Source: Desulfohalovibrio reitneri
Lineage (GTDB): Bacteria > Desulfobacterota > Desulfovibrionia > Desulfovibrionales > Desulfovibrionaceae
Length of the DNA: 64,000 nucleotides
NCBI RefSeq assembly: GCF_000711295.1
Contig: NZ_JOMJ01000003.1
Coordinates: forward strand, 1,313,501 to 1,377,500
Direction: 5' to 3'
The position numbers and the translations under genes are program-made. Position 1 is the first letter of the stretch; every line of letters starts with the position of its first letter. Of this stretch, positions 1 through 7,443 are shown piece by piece. The notes under the pieces are model-generated. The model did no database searches and had not been told where the DNA came from. It saw only the letters and a list, made by a program, of their open reading frames with translations.

Positions 1-25
1 GGAGGAGGATGCGCAGCTTGTCCAT
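1..25 (-). CDS. Possible 5' end of a gene leaving the window
   Basis: A minus-strand ATG at 25 opens a frame reading MDKLRILL to the window edge, with a weak GGAAAG Shine-Dalgarno-like stretch upstream. It lies 60 bases downstream of the ABC permease and on the same strand, so it could be the next operon gene. Only eight codons are visible and no family can be recognised. Confidence 0.25.
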
Positions 26-88
26 GGCTCGGGCTTTCCAGCTATTCAGCCAACCTAGCCCGAAAACCGGCGGTTCGGCAAGACGGGG

Positions 89-1228
89 CTACTCCTCCAA
101 TCCCTTGGAGAAGAAGAACCAGGCCACGGTCATGGTGACCACGGCGATGCAGAGCATGGGCCAGGTGTTGGCCCAGACCACGGCCGCGCTCATGTCCTTG
201 AGGAAGACGCCCTTGACGATGACCAGGAAGTACTTGACCGGGTTGGCCACGGTGACGTCCTGCAGCCACCAGGGCATGTTTTCGATGGGTGTGGCGAAGC
301 CGGAGAGGATGACCGCCGGGACCATGAACAAAAAGGCTCCCAGGATGGCCTGCTGCTGGGTGCGGCACAGCGAGGAGATGAACAGCCCCACCCCCACGAT
401 GGAGGCCAGGAAGGCCAGCAGCCCGCCGTACAGGAGCAGGAGCGAGCCCCGGAACGGCACCTGGAAGACAAAGATGGCCGCCAGCACCATGATGGTGCCC
501 TCGGCCACGGCCACGATGAAGGCCGGGACGGTCTTGCCCGCCAGAATCTCCAGCGGGGTCAGGGGCGAGACCAGGATCTGGTTGTAGGTGCCCAGTTCCC
601 GCTCGCGGGCCACGGAAAGCGAGGTGACAAGCAACCCCAGGACCATGGACAGGATGGCCACCAGGGCCGTGACCGTGGTCCACAGGTTCTCCAGGTTGGC
701 GTTGAATGCGTTGCGCTCCACCACCTCCACGGCGGCGGCCTCCCCGGGCGGGGCGCGCGCCGTGCCAGGCACCGCCGCCCGCTCGCGGGCGAACTCCTCC
801 ACCATGGTGGAGACGTAGCCCAGGGCGATCTGGGCGGCGTTGGAGCGGCGGCCGTCCAGCACCGCCTGGATGGGGGCATCCCGCCCCTGGGCCAGCCGTT
901 CGGTGAAATCCTCCTGAAAGGAGAACCCGGCCAGGGCCTCCTGGCGGTTGATGTACCCGGCCAGCTCCCGCTCGTTGTCCGCGAAGAGCACGGTGGAGAT
1001 GTTGGGCGACCCCACCATGCGCTGCACGATCTCGGTGGAGGCCTGGCCCCGGTCGCGGTTGTGGATGGCCACGACGATGTTCTCCACTTCCAGGGTGGCG
1101 GCGAAGGAGAAGATGACCAGCTGGAACAGCGGCGGGCCAATCAGCACGATGCGGGAGCGCTTGTCCCGCACCAGCGCCAGCAGCTCCTTGATGACCAGGG
1201 CGCGGATGCGGAAGACGGAAAGGGCCAT
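89..1228 (-). CDS. ABC-2 type exporter permease (YbhR-like)
   Basis: This is a 379-residue inner-membrane permease. It has the ABC-2 layout: one N-terminal membrane helix (about residues 25-45), a large periplasmic segment (about 50-180), then a cluster of five hydrophobic helices in the C-terminal half. The cytoplasmic loop ARERELGTYNQILVSPLTPLEI is the typical ABC-2 coupling region (RExGT..L..sP). It starts 3 bases after the stop of a second, related permease and is the last gene of a TetR-HlyD-ATPase-permease-permease operon. The two permeases probably form a heterodimer served by the fused ATPase. The substrate cannot be read from the sequence; the E. coli homologues (YbhR/YbhS, YhhJ) are linked to drug or cation efflux. 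Confidence 0.9.
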   Translation of the reverse strand: MALSVFRIRALVIKELLALVRDKRSRIVLIGPPLFQLVIFSFAATLEVENIVVAIHNRDRGQASTEIVQRMVGSPNISTVLFADNERELAGYINRQEALAGFSFQEDFTERLAQGRDAPIQAVLDGRRSNAAQIALGYVSTMVEEFARERAAVPGTARAPPGEAAAVEVVERNAFNANLENLWTTVTALVAILSMVLGLLVTSLSVARERELGTYNQILVSPLTPLEILAGKTVPAFIVAVAEGTIMVLAAIFVFQVPFRGSLLLLYGGLLAFLASIVGVGLFISSLCRTQQQAILGAFLFMVPAVILSGFATPIENMPWWLQDVTVANPVKYFLVIVKGVFLKDMSAAVVWANTWPMLCIAVVTMTVAWFFFSKGLEE

Positions 1229-1231
1229 GGC

Positions 1232-2344
1232 CTAGTCCAGCTTCTTGGCGCTCTTGCGCCAGGTTATGGTGAAAAGGATGGCCGCCATGAGCAGCATGGA
1301 GCCCAGGTTGGGCAGCAGCAGCGGCCAGACGTCCCCGGCCAGAAAGACGGTCTGCAGACAGGGCACCAGATAGCGCGCCGGGACGATGTGGGTCAGCAGC
1401 CGGATGGCCGGGGGCATGGAGGAAATCTCGAACAGGAAGCCGGACAACAGGAAGGCGGGCAGGAAGGCGGTCAGAAGGGCCATTTGCGAGGCCACGAACT
1501 GGTTGCGGGCCAGGGTGGAGATGAGCAGCCCCACCCCCAAGGCCGCGGCCAGAAAGACCGCCGCCACCAGCCCCAGGACCAGCAGGCTGCCCCGGTAGGG
1601 CACGTCGAAGACCACACGCGCCAGCACGTAGCTGACCCCGGTGGAGCCCAGCCCCAGCCCCAGATAGGGCAGCAGCTTGCCCGCCAGGATTTCCCCGATG
1701 GTCACTGGCGTGGCCATGAGCGCCTCCATGGTGCCCCGCTCCCACTCCCTGGCCACCACCAGGGCGGTGAGCAGGGTGCCGATGAGGGTCAGGATGATGG
1801 CGATGGAACCTGGGATGAGGAAGTTGCGCGAGCGGACCTCCTCGTTGAACCACATGCGCTGCTCCATGACCGGCCCCCCCGTTTCCGCCCGCTCCGCCCG
1901 CGCTCGGCGCAGCTCCAGCCAGGTTTGCACCGCGCCTTCGGTGTACACGCGCACGAAGTTGGCTGTGTTGGGTTCGCTGCCGTCGGCCACGGTCTGGATT
2001 TCCGCCCGCCCCTCGGCCAGCCGAGCGGAGAAGTCCTGGGGGATGACCACCAGCCCGCGCAGCTTCCCCGACTCCAGGTCGCCCGCGAAGGCTTGGCGGG
2101 TCGGGGCCACGTCCGCCTCGAAATAGGCCGAGGCGGAGATGGTGCGGGCCAGGTCGCGGGCCGGGGGCGCGGTGTCCTCCAGCACGATGCCCACCCGCAG
2201 GTTCTCCATGTCCAGGGAGACGCCGTAGCCGTAGAGGAACATGAGCAGCGCGGGCAGCACGAAGGCGATGAGCACCGAGGAGGGGTCGCGCACGATCTGG
2301 CGCGCCTCCTTGGCGCACAGGGCGGACACGCGGCGGGGATTCAC
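1232..2344 (-). CDS. ABC-2 type exporter permease (YbhS-like)
   Basis: This 370-residue ABC-2 permease is paralogous to the next gene downstream. It has an N-terminal helix (about 23-43), a periplasmic domain (about 50-170) and five C-terminal helices, with the coupling motif AREWERGTMEALMATPVT. Its ATG overlaps the stop of the fused ATPase by four bases (ATGA), so translation is probably coupled. It is one half of the predicted membrane heterodimer of a MacB-independent, HlyD-dependent exporter. Substrate unknown. Confidence 0.9.
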   Translation of the reverse strand: MNPRRVSALCAKEARQIVRDPSSVLIAFVLPALLMFLYGYGVSLDMENLRVGIVLEDTAPPARDLARTISASAYFEADVAPTRQAFAGDLESGKLRGLVVIPQDFSARLAEGRAEIQTVADGSEPNTANFVRVYTEGAVQTWLELRRARAERAETGGPVMEQRMWFNEEVRSRNFLIPGSIAIILTLIGTLLTALVVAREWERGTMEALMATPVTIGEILAGKLLPYLGLGLGSTGVSYVLARVVFDVPYRGSLLVLGLVAAVFLAAALGVGLLISTLARNQFVASQMALLTAFLPAFLLSGFLFEISSMPPAIRLLTHIVPARYLVPCLQTVFLAGDVWPLLLPNLGSMLLMAAILFTITWRKSAKKLD

Positions 2345-4107
2345 GCGGCCTCCTTCGTATCATGCTCCGCCTCCACCCGGCGGATGTGGTGGATGAAGGC
2401 GTCCTCCAGGGTGGGGTCGGGATTGTCCTCGTCCGCCGCCTGGTCCTTGAGTTCGGCCGGGGAGCCCAGGGCGATGACCTCGCCCCGGTACATCAGCCCC
2501 ACCCGGTCGCAGTACTCGGCCTCGTCCAGAAAGTGCGTTGTCACCATGACCGCCACGCCCTTCTCGGCCATGGCATTGATATGGCTCCAGAACTCGCGGC
2601 GGGTGATGGGGTCCACCCCGGAGGTGGGCTCGTCCAGAAAGAGGGCGTCGGGCCGATGCATGAGGCAGCAGGCCAGGGCCAGCCGCTGCTTGAAGCCCAG
2701 GGGCAGCGCCCCGGCCGGGCGGTTCAGCATGGGGCCCAGGGCGAAGATGTCGGCCATTTGCCCCACCGCCTTCCGCCGGACCTTGCCGCGCAAGCCGTAG
2801 ACGCGGGAGAAGAAATCGAGGTTCTGGGCGCAGGTCATGACCCCGTACAGGGAGAACTTCTGGGCCATGTAACCGATGCGCGCCCGCGCCTTGCTGGGCG
2901 AGGCCGCCAGGTCCCAGCCCGCCACGCGGGCTTCGCCCTCGGTGGGCGGCAGCAGCCCGCAGAGCATCTTGAAGGTGGTGGACTTGCCCGCGCCGTTGGG
3001 ACCCAGCAGGCCGAACACCTCCCCGGGAGCCACTTGGAATGTCACCTTGCTGGCCGCGGTGAAATCGCCGAAGCGCCGGGTGAGGTCGCTGGCCACAATG
3101 ATTGCCTCGTCGCCTCCCCGGCGCTCCTGCACGGTCTCGGCCAGGGGTGAGCGGCCGGATGCCCCGCCGCCCAGGGCGTCCACAAAGGCGTCCTCGAAGC
3201 GCGGCTTCACCGCCTCGGCCTGGCCGGACTCCGCGCCCAGGTTGCCGGACTCGGGCGGCTCGGCCTCCTCGGCCATGACCAGGCGGATTGCCCGCCCCTG
3301 GATGACCCCGTCCACCACGTCGTCGCGGGCCATGGCCTCGGCCAGCACGCTCCGCCGCTGCGAGGCGGGCACGCCGGTGAGGCGGAAAACGCGGTCGCGC
3401 ACCCTGGCCGTCAGTTCCGCCGGGTCTCCCAGATACAGGGGGCGGCCATCCTGAAGAACCAGCACCTGGCCGCACCGTTCCGCCTCGTCCAGGTAGGCTG
3501 TGGACCAGACCACAGCCATGCCCTCCCCGGCCAGCTCCCGCACCATTTGCCACAGGTCGCGGCGGGAAACCGGGTCCACGCCCACGCTGGGCTCGTCCAA
3601 AAGCAGCAGATCCGGCTTGGCCAGCAGGGCGCAGGCCAGCCCCAGCTTCTGCTTCATACCGCCGGACAGCCGTCCCGCCAGCCTGCCGGTGAAGGGCTCC
3701 AGCCCGGTGAAGTCCAGCAGGCGGGGGAAGGTCTTGTCCCGCTCCTCCCCGGTGACGCCGCGCAGGTCCGCCTGCAGGCGCAGGTTCTCCAGCACGCTCA
3801 AGTCCTCGTACAGCCCGAATTGCTGCGGCATGTAGGAGATGACCTTGTGCACCTCCTCCTGTCGCTTGATGACGTGCAGACCGTTAACCAGCGCCTCCCC
3901 CTCCTGCGGGGTGAGCAGCCCGGCCAGGCAGCGGATGAGGGTGGTCTTGCCCGCGCCGTCCGGCCCGGCCAACCCGGTCATGGTCCCGGCGGACACGGTC
4001 AGGTCAATGTCGTCCAGGGCGGGCGGCCCCTTGGCCGAGAACCGCTTGACCAGCCCCCGCACCTCGGCCACGGGGCGGCCTTCGGACACCCGGGAGGCGG
4101 CGCTCAT
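2341..4107 (-). CDS. Fused dual ABC-transporter ATPase (YbhF-like)
   Basis: This 588-residue cytoplasmic protein has two nucleotide-binding domains in tandem and powers the exporter. Domain 1 (about 10-240) has Walker A GPDGAGKTT, signature LSGGMKQKL and Walker B LLLLDEPSVGVD. Domain 2 (about 335-565) has Walker A GPNGAGKST, Walker B FLDEPTSGVD and a degenerate signature LPLGFKQRL in place of LSGG. This suggests that one of the two composite ATP sites is less active, as in several asymmetric ABC pairs. A roughly 90-residue acidic linker joins the domains. Its start overlaps the HlyD gene stop and its end overlaps the next permease, both as ATGA. Length and architecture match E. coli YbhF. Confidence 0.92.
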   Translation of the reverse strand: MSAASRVSEGRPVAEVRGLVKRFSAKGPPALDDIDLTVSAGTMTGLAGPDGAGKTTLIRCLAGLLTPQEGEALVNGLHVIKRQEEVHKVISYMPQQFGLYEDLSVLENLRLQADLRGVTGEERDKTFPRLLDFTGLEPFTGRLAGRLSGGMKQKLGLACALLAKPDLLLLDEPSVGVDPVSRRDLWQMVRELAGEGMAVVWSTAYLDEAERCGQVLVLQDGRPLYLGDPAELTARVRDRVFRLTGVPASQRRSVLAEAMARDDVVDGVIQGRAIRLVMAEEAEPPESGNLGAESGQAEAVKPRFEDAFVDALGGGASGRSPLAETVQERRGGDEAIIVASDLTRRFGDFTAASKVTFQVAPGEVFGLLGPNGAGKSTTFKMLCGLLPPTEGEARVAGWDLAASPSKARARIGYMAQKFSLYGVMTCAQNLDFFSRVYGLRGKVRRKAVGQMADIFALGPMLNRPAGALPLGFKQRLALACCLMHRPDALFLDEPTSGVDPITRREFWSHINAMAEKGVAVMVTTHFLDEAEYCDRVGLMYRGEVIALGSPAELKDQAADEDNPDPTLEDAFIHHIRRVEAEHDTKEAA

Positions 4108-5153
4108 CCGGCATCTCCGCCATTCTTCCGGGTGGCGTTGCCCGCGCTCTGGCGCACCTCGCCCGGCGGCGGCGTTTCCAGCTTCACGGTCACGGGCATG
4201 CCCTGGCGCAGCCCCCGGTCCGGGTTGTCCACCACCACGCGCAGCCGGTAGACCAGCTCCGTGCGCAGCCGGGTGGTCTGCACCGTCTTGGGGGTGAACT
4301 CCGCCCGGGGGGAAATGAAGCCCACGTGGCCGACATAGGGCTCATCCGGCCGGGAATCGGTGAAAACCCGCGCCTTCTGGCCGGGATACACCCGGCCAAG
4401 GTCCGGCTCGGCCACCCAGGCCCGCACCCACACCGGGGAATCGAAGGTCAGGGCGTAGACCGGCTGGCCCGAGGCCACAACCGCGCCGGGCTCGCGCACG
4501 CGGGTGAGGATGATGCCCCTCGAGGGCGCGTAGAGTACGGTGTCCTCCAGGTCGGTGCGGGCGGAAGCCAGCCGCGCCTCGGCCACTTCCATCTCCGCCT
4601 CCTGGGCGCGCACGTCCTCGTCGCGGAAGCCCTTGCGCAGCAGGCGCAGTTCCTCGCGGGCCTGTCGCAGCCGCTTGTTGGCCTCCTGCATGCGGGTCAG
4701 AGCGTCGTCGAAGTTCTGCTCGGAGATGACCCGCTCGGCGAACAGCTTCTTGCGCCGCTCGTACACGCGGGAGGCGTTGCGGAAGGCGCTCTCCAGCTCC
4801 TCCACCTTGGCCCGGGCGCGCTGCACCTCCTCCGGCCTGGAGCCGGAGCGGAACTTGTCCACCACGGCCCGTTGGGCGTCGAGCCTGGCCTGCTCCAGCC
4901 GCACCTTGTCCAGGTAGGGCTGGTCGTCCAGGCGGGCCAGCAGCTGCCCGGCCTCCACGTGGCCGCCCTCCTCGAAGCGCATCTCCGCCACCCGGCCGGA
5001 AACGCGGAAGCCAAGCTCCACCTGGCGGATGTCCACATTGCCGTACAGGGTCAGGCGGCCGTTTTCCTCCGGGGCCGGACGCAGCTTGAACCACCACACC
5101 CCGGCCCCGGCCAGGGCGAGCACAAGTAAAATCACAAGCGGCTTACGCATCAT
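4104..5153 (-). CDS. HlyD-family periplasmic adaptor (YbhG-like)
   Basis: This 349-residue membrane-fusion protein has an N-terminal signal anchor (MMRKPLVILLVLALAGAGVW), a lipoyl/barrel half (NVDIRQVELGFRVSGRV), a long alpha-helical hairpin (about 85-200, rich in K/R/E) and the second barrel half with the motif APSRGIILTRVREPGAVV. It should link the inner-membrane ABC permeases to an outer-membrane channel. The frame is open for another 28 codons upstream, but that stretch lies inside the TetR gene and reads poorly. I therefore start at 5153 (5150 is the alternative), overlapping the TetR stop by about 10 bases. No outer-membrane factor is visible in the window. Confidence 0.9.
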   Translation of the reverse strand: MMRKPLVILLVLALAGAGVWWFKLRPAPEENGRLTLYGNVDIRQVELGFRVSGRVAEMRFEEGGHVEAGQLLARLDDQPYLDKVRLEQARLDAQRAVVDKFRSGSRPEEVQRARAKVEELESAFRNASRVYERRKKLFAERVISEQNFDDALTRMQEANKRLRQAREELRLLRKGFRDEDVRAQEAEMEVAEARLASARTDLEDTVLYAPSRGIILTRVREPGAVVASGQPVYALTFDSPVWVRAWVAEPDLGRVYPGQKARVFTDSRPDEPYVGHVGFISPRAEFTPKTVQTTRLRTELVYRLRVVVDNPDRGLRQGMPVTVKLETPPPGEVRQSAGNATRKNGGDAG

Positions 5154-5832
5154 GTTCTCCCTCTTCCCGCACCCGCTCCGCCAAGGCCTTGAGGCCGCCG
5201 CGCACGTACACGAGATAGTCGTCCACCAAGCCGTCAACCTCCTGACCGGTCAAGGGCACCTGGGGAAACAGCCTGGCGATGACTCCTCGGTTCTGGTGCA
5301 GATGCAGGCAATAGGCGATGACCATGCTGGCCGCCCGCCTGGACAGGCGGTGGTCCGGCGGCAAACCGAGAATCTCCCCGGTAAGTCCGGACATGATCTC
5401 CGCGCGGGGGGCCATCTCCTGGTCCAGCAGCAGGAGCAGCCGCTCCGAGGGGAAGGTCATCTCCCGCACCATGAGCTTGAAATGCCATCGGGACGGGTCG
5501 TGGGAAAGCAGCTCTGCCACCAGATAGCGCACCAGCGCCTCCAGCCGATCCCAGACGGGCGCGTCGCACGGCAGGGCCTCGCGCACTTCCCGCAGGGACG
5601 GGGCGAAGCCCTGCCGGGCCTCGGCCAGCACCGCGTCGTACAGCCCTTCCTTGCCGTCGAAGTGGTAGTTGATGGAGGCCGGGTTGACCCCGGCCTTGGC
5701 CGCCACCTCGCGGGCGGTGGCCCCCAGGTAGCCGCGCTCGGCGAACAGCTCCCCCGCGGCCCGGATGATGCGCTCCCTGGTGGGGCGGCGCGGCCCGGCG
5801 CGACGGGGGGCGGTCTTTTTGCTGCCGGTCAT
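5143..5832 (-). CDS. TetR-family repressor of the exporter operon (CecR-like)
   Basis: This 229-residue regulator has an N-terminal TetR helix-turn-helix (RERIIRAAGELFAERGYLGA...VNPASINYHF, about 20-65) and a C-terminal domain resembling that of CecR/YbiH. It is the first gene of the operon, and E. coli has the same cecR-ybhG-ybhF-ybhS-ybhR order, so it probably represses its own operon. I start at 5832 rather than 5850 because GGGAGGATC sits seven bases before that ATG. A strong promoter with an adjacent palindrome lies just upstream. The inducer is unknown. Confidence 0.9.
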   Translation of the reverse strand: MTGSKKTAPRRAGPRRPTRERIIRAAGELFAERGYLGATAREVAAKAGVNPASINYHFDGKEGLYDAVLAEARQGFAPSLREVREALPCDAPVWDRLEALVRYLVAELLSHDPSRWHFKLMVREMTFPSERLLLLLDQEMAPRAEIMSGLTGEILGLPPDHRLSRRAASMVIAYCLHLHQNRGVIARLFPQVPLTGQEVDGLVDDYLVYVRGGLKALAERVREEGEHDA

Positions 5833-5852
5833 GCTCGATCCTCCCGCCATCT

Positions 5853-5895
5853 AAAATAGGGGATTACGGCCGCCTGTCAAATTCAAATTTAAATT
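5853..5895 (-). promoter_or_regulatory. Sigma-70 promoter and operator-like palindrome of the exporter operon
   Basis: On the minus strand there is TTGACA (5880-5875), a 16-bp spacer and TATTTT (5858-5853), about 20 bases before the TetR start codon. Directly abutting the -35 box is AATTCAAATTTAAATT (5880-5895), a 14-of-16 palindrome in an otherwise GC-rich region. A TetR repressor bound there would block the -35 box. This is predicted from sequence only. Confidence 0.6.
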
Positions 5896-6039
5896 AGATG
5901 CATCACCCGGCATTTCACCCACCTGCCGTCGCCAGTGCAACGCGGCGGCGGATTTGGACCAGCCGGGCTATTGATTCCCTGGAGGATACGCGAATTCCGG
6001 AGTGAACGGTCGCGTTTTCCGGCGGGTCGCGCCGGAAAC

Positions 6040-6870
6040 TCAGGCCAGGGTGTAGCCCTTGGCCCGCCGCTCCACCCCGCTTTTGGCCAGCACCTTGTCG
6101 CAGATGGACTGGTAGCGGGTGTTGAGGGCACGGAAGGCCCACAGTTCGCCGGTGAAAGTACCGCCCAGGGCGGCGGTCTCCCGCAGCAGGCGGCGGCGGG
6201 CGTGGGCGTAAAGAGCTTGGTCCAGCTGGTTGTGCGCCAGGACCGCTTCGCGCTCCGCCTGAGTCAAGTCCTCCGGCCGGCGGGGGGCGGCGCGGCGGTT
6301 GCGCCGTTCATAGAGGATGTTGCCCAGCCCGGCAGCCCGGCGCAGCAGCAACAGCGACTCGTCGAACAGCTCCGTCACCCCCGCCACGTGGAAACGGTCC
6401 AGGTTGGCCGTGGCCCGGGCCAGCATCTCCTCCCCCGGGCAGTCCGGCGGCACGGCCCCGCACAGGCTGCGGGTCATAAGATTCTTGCCGCGCCACTTGA
6501 GTTCCGGCCTGCAGCTGGAGACGTACTCCGCCAGCCCCACGTCTTGGCGGTTGAGGTACTCGTACAGGTGGTGCTCCGGCCAGGAGCGCAAAAACTCGTA
6601 CTCCGAAACCACCCGGGCCACGGGGTCGCGTAGCATGGTGAAGGCCAGCACGGGCCGGGAGAAGAACCGCTCGAAGTCGGCCACGAAAACGTGCCCCTGG
6701 ATGAGCCGCAGCCGCGCCGCCGCCTGATCGTCCAGCTCGTCCACCCGCCGCAGGGCGTCGTGGTCGTAGGCGGAGAGGATTGCCTGTGGCGGGAAATTGG
6801 CCCGCAGCACGCTGGTGAGGGTCGTCCCGGCGGTCTTGGGAATGTGCAGGAAAAAGAGGGTGCGGTCCAT
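6040..6870 (-). CDS. Sulfotransferase family 2 protein
   Basis: This 276-residue protein begins MDRTLFFLHIPKTAGTT, the 5'-phosphosulfate-binding loop of PAPS-dependent sulfotransferases. It later has FTMLRDPVARVVSEYEF, the 3'-phosphate-binding RDPxxRxxSxY motif. It should transfer sulfate from PAPS to a hydroxyl or amino group of a saccharide or similar acceptor. The acceptor is unknown and no glycosyltransferase lies nearby. The start at 6870 is chosen for its GGAGGC ribosome-binding site; an upstream ATG at 6927 would put 19 extra residues before the conserved loop. A stem-loop (6016-6038) lies just past the stop. Confidence 0.85.
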   Translation of the reverse strand: MDRTLFFLHIPKTAGTTLTSVLRANFPPQAILSAYDHDALRRVDELDDQAAARLRLIQGHVFVADFERFFSRPVLAFTMLRDPVARVVSEYEFLRSWPEHHLYEYLNRQDVGLAEYVSSCRPELKWRGKNLMTRSLCGAVPPDCPGEEMLARATANLDRFHVAGVTELFDESLLLLRRAAGLGNILYERRNRRAAPRRPEDLTQAEREAVLAHNQLDQALYAHARRRLLRETAALGGTFTGELWAFRALNTRYQSICDKVLAKSGVERRAKGYTLA

Positions 6871-7155
6871 TTTGCCTCCAGCCGGGCGGGATGCAGATTC
6901 CGTGCAAAGCGCGTCCCGCAGGGGCATGTGACGTCATCCATCCGCCACCAGCCGTCACGCGGCGAGGCTCGCCGGAGCGCATGATTCCGGGAGGCCGCCC
7001 GGTCCGGCCGCGCACTCGACCGCCGGGTGCGGCCACGTTCTGGGTTGGCGGGATAGACGCCATCGTAACCCGAATTCCACGTCAGCGTCGTTCAGGGGAA
7101 CCTGTGGTGATCTACACGGACATGCATGGAGAAATCGCAAACCGGAGGAACGGCC
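6871..7155. other. Divergent intergenic region
   Basis: This 285-base spacer separates the minus-strand sulfotransferase from the plus-strand small gene at 7156. I see no convincing promoter, repeat or RNA gene here. The open frames crossing it have no ribosome-binding site or recognisable domain. Confidence 0.4.
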
Positions 7156-7374
7156 ATGACGCTCGTTTCCTGCAGGCCGCTGCGCGGCGGCCGGTCCGAC
7201 ACCGTGGAGTGGTTCCTCGTCTCGTTTCAGCTCGGCGGCGAGGTGCGCCACGTGCACGTGCCCGTCAGCCGGGCGGAGTATCCCGAGACGCATCATCGCC
7301 TGCTGGCGGCCGTGGAGATGGGCAACCGCGAGGTGGCCGCCCAAAGGACCACGCCGGGCGCTGCTCCGGCCTAG
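7156..7374 (+). CDS. Small conserved protein with RHVHVP motif
   Basis: This 72-residue protein of unknown function starts after a clear GGAGG site (MTLVSCRPLRGG). Residues around 25-45 read VSFQLGGEVRHVHVPVSRAE. A second protein in this window (46349-46579, minus strand) shares the pattern: (T/R)LVSC near the start, W(F/Y).VSF..(L)GE.RHVHVP in the middle and a helical tail with repeated Ala/Glu. The two are therefore members of one small family. It has no signal peptide or membrane segment. Histidines in RHVHVP could bind metal, but that is speculation. It stands alone, 70 bases from the convergent lactate operon. Confidence 0.7.
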   Translation: MTLVSCRPLRGGRSDTVEWFLVSFQLGGEVRHVHVPVSRAEYPETHHRLLAAVEMGNREVAAQRTTPGAAPA

Positions 7375-7387
7375 CCCGCAAAAGCAA

Positions 7388-7420
7388 GGGGCCCGGCTCC
7401 CTTGCGGAAGACCGGGCCCC
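7388..7420 (-). terminator. Terminator of the lactate oxidation operon
   Basis: GGGGCCCGG (7388-7396) pairs with CCGGGCCCC (7412-7420). On the minus strand the hairpin follows the last operon gene by 24 bases and is trailed by TTGCTTTTG. It may also serve the convergent small gene ending at 7374. Confidence 0.6.
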
Positions 7421-7443
7421 GGAGGGTGAGGGTATGCGGTTGG

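Noticed and set aside
42-2363. 773-codon minus-strand frame across the two permeases
   Set aside because: It overlaps both ABC-2 permease genes in another frame and reads as low-complexity Arg/Gly/Ala sequence without domains.
6016-6038. Hairpin after the sulfotransferase as an intrinsic terminator
   Set aside because: The stem TTTCCGGCG/CGCCGGAAA is good but is not followed by a U-run on either strand, so it is only mentioned.
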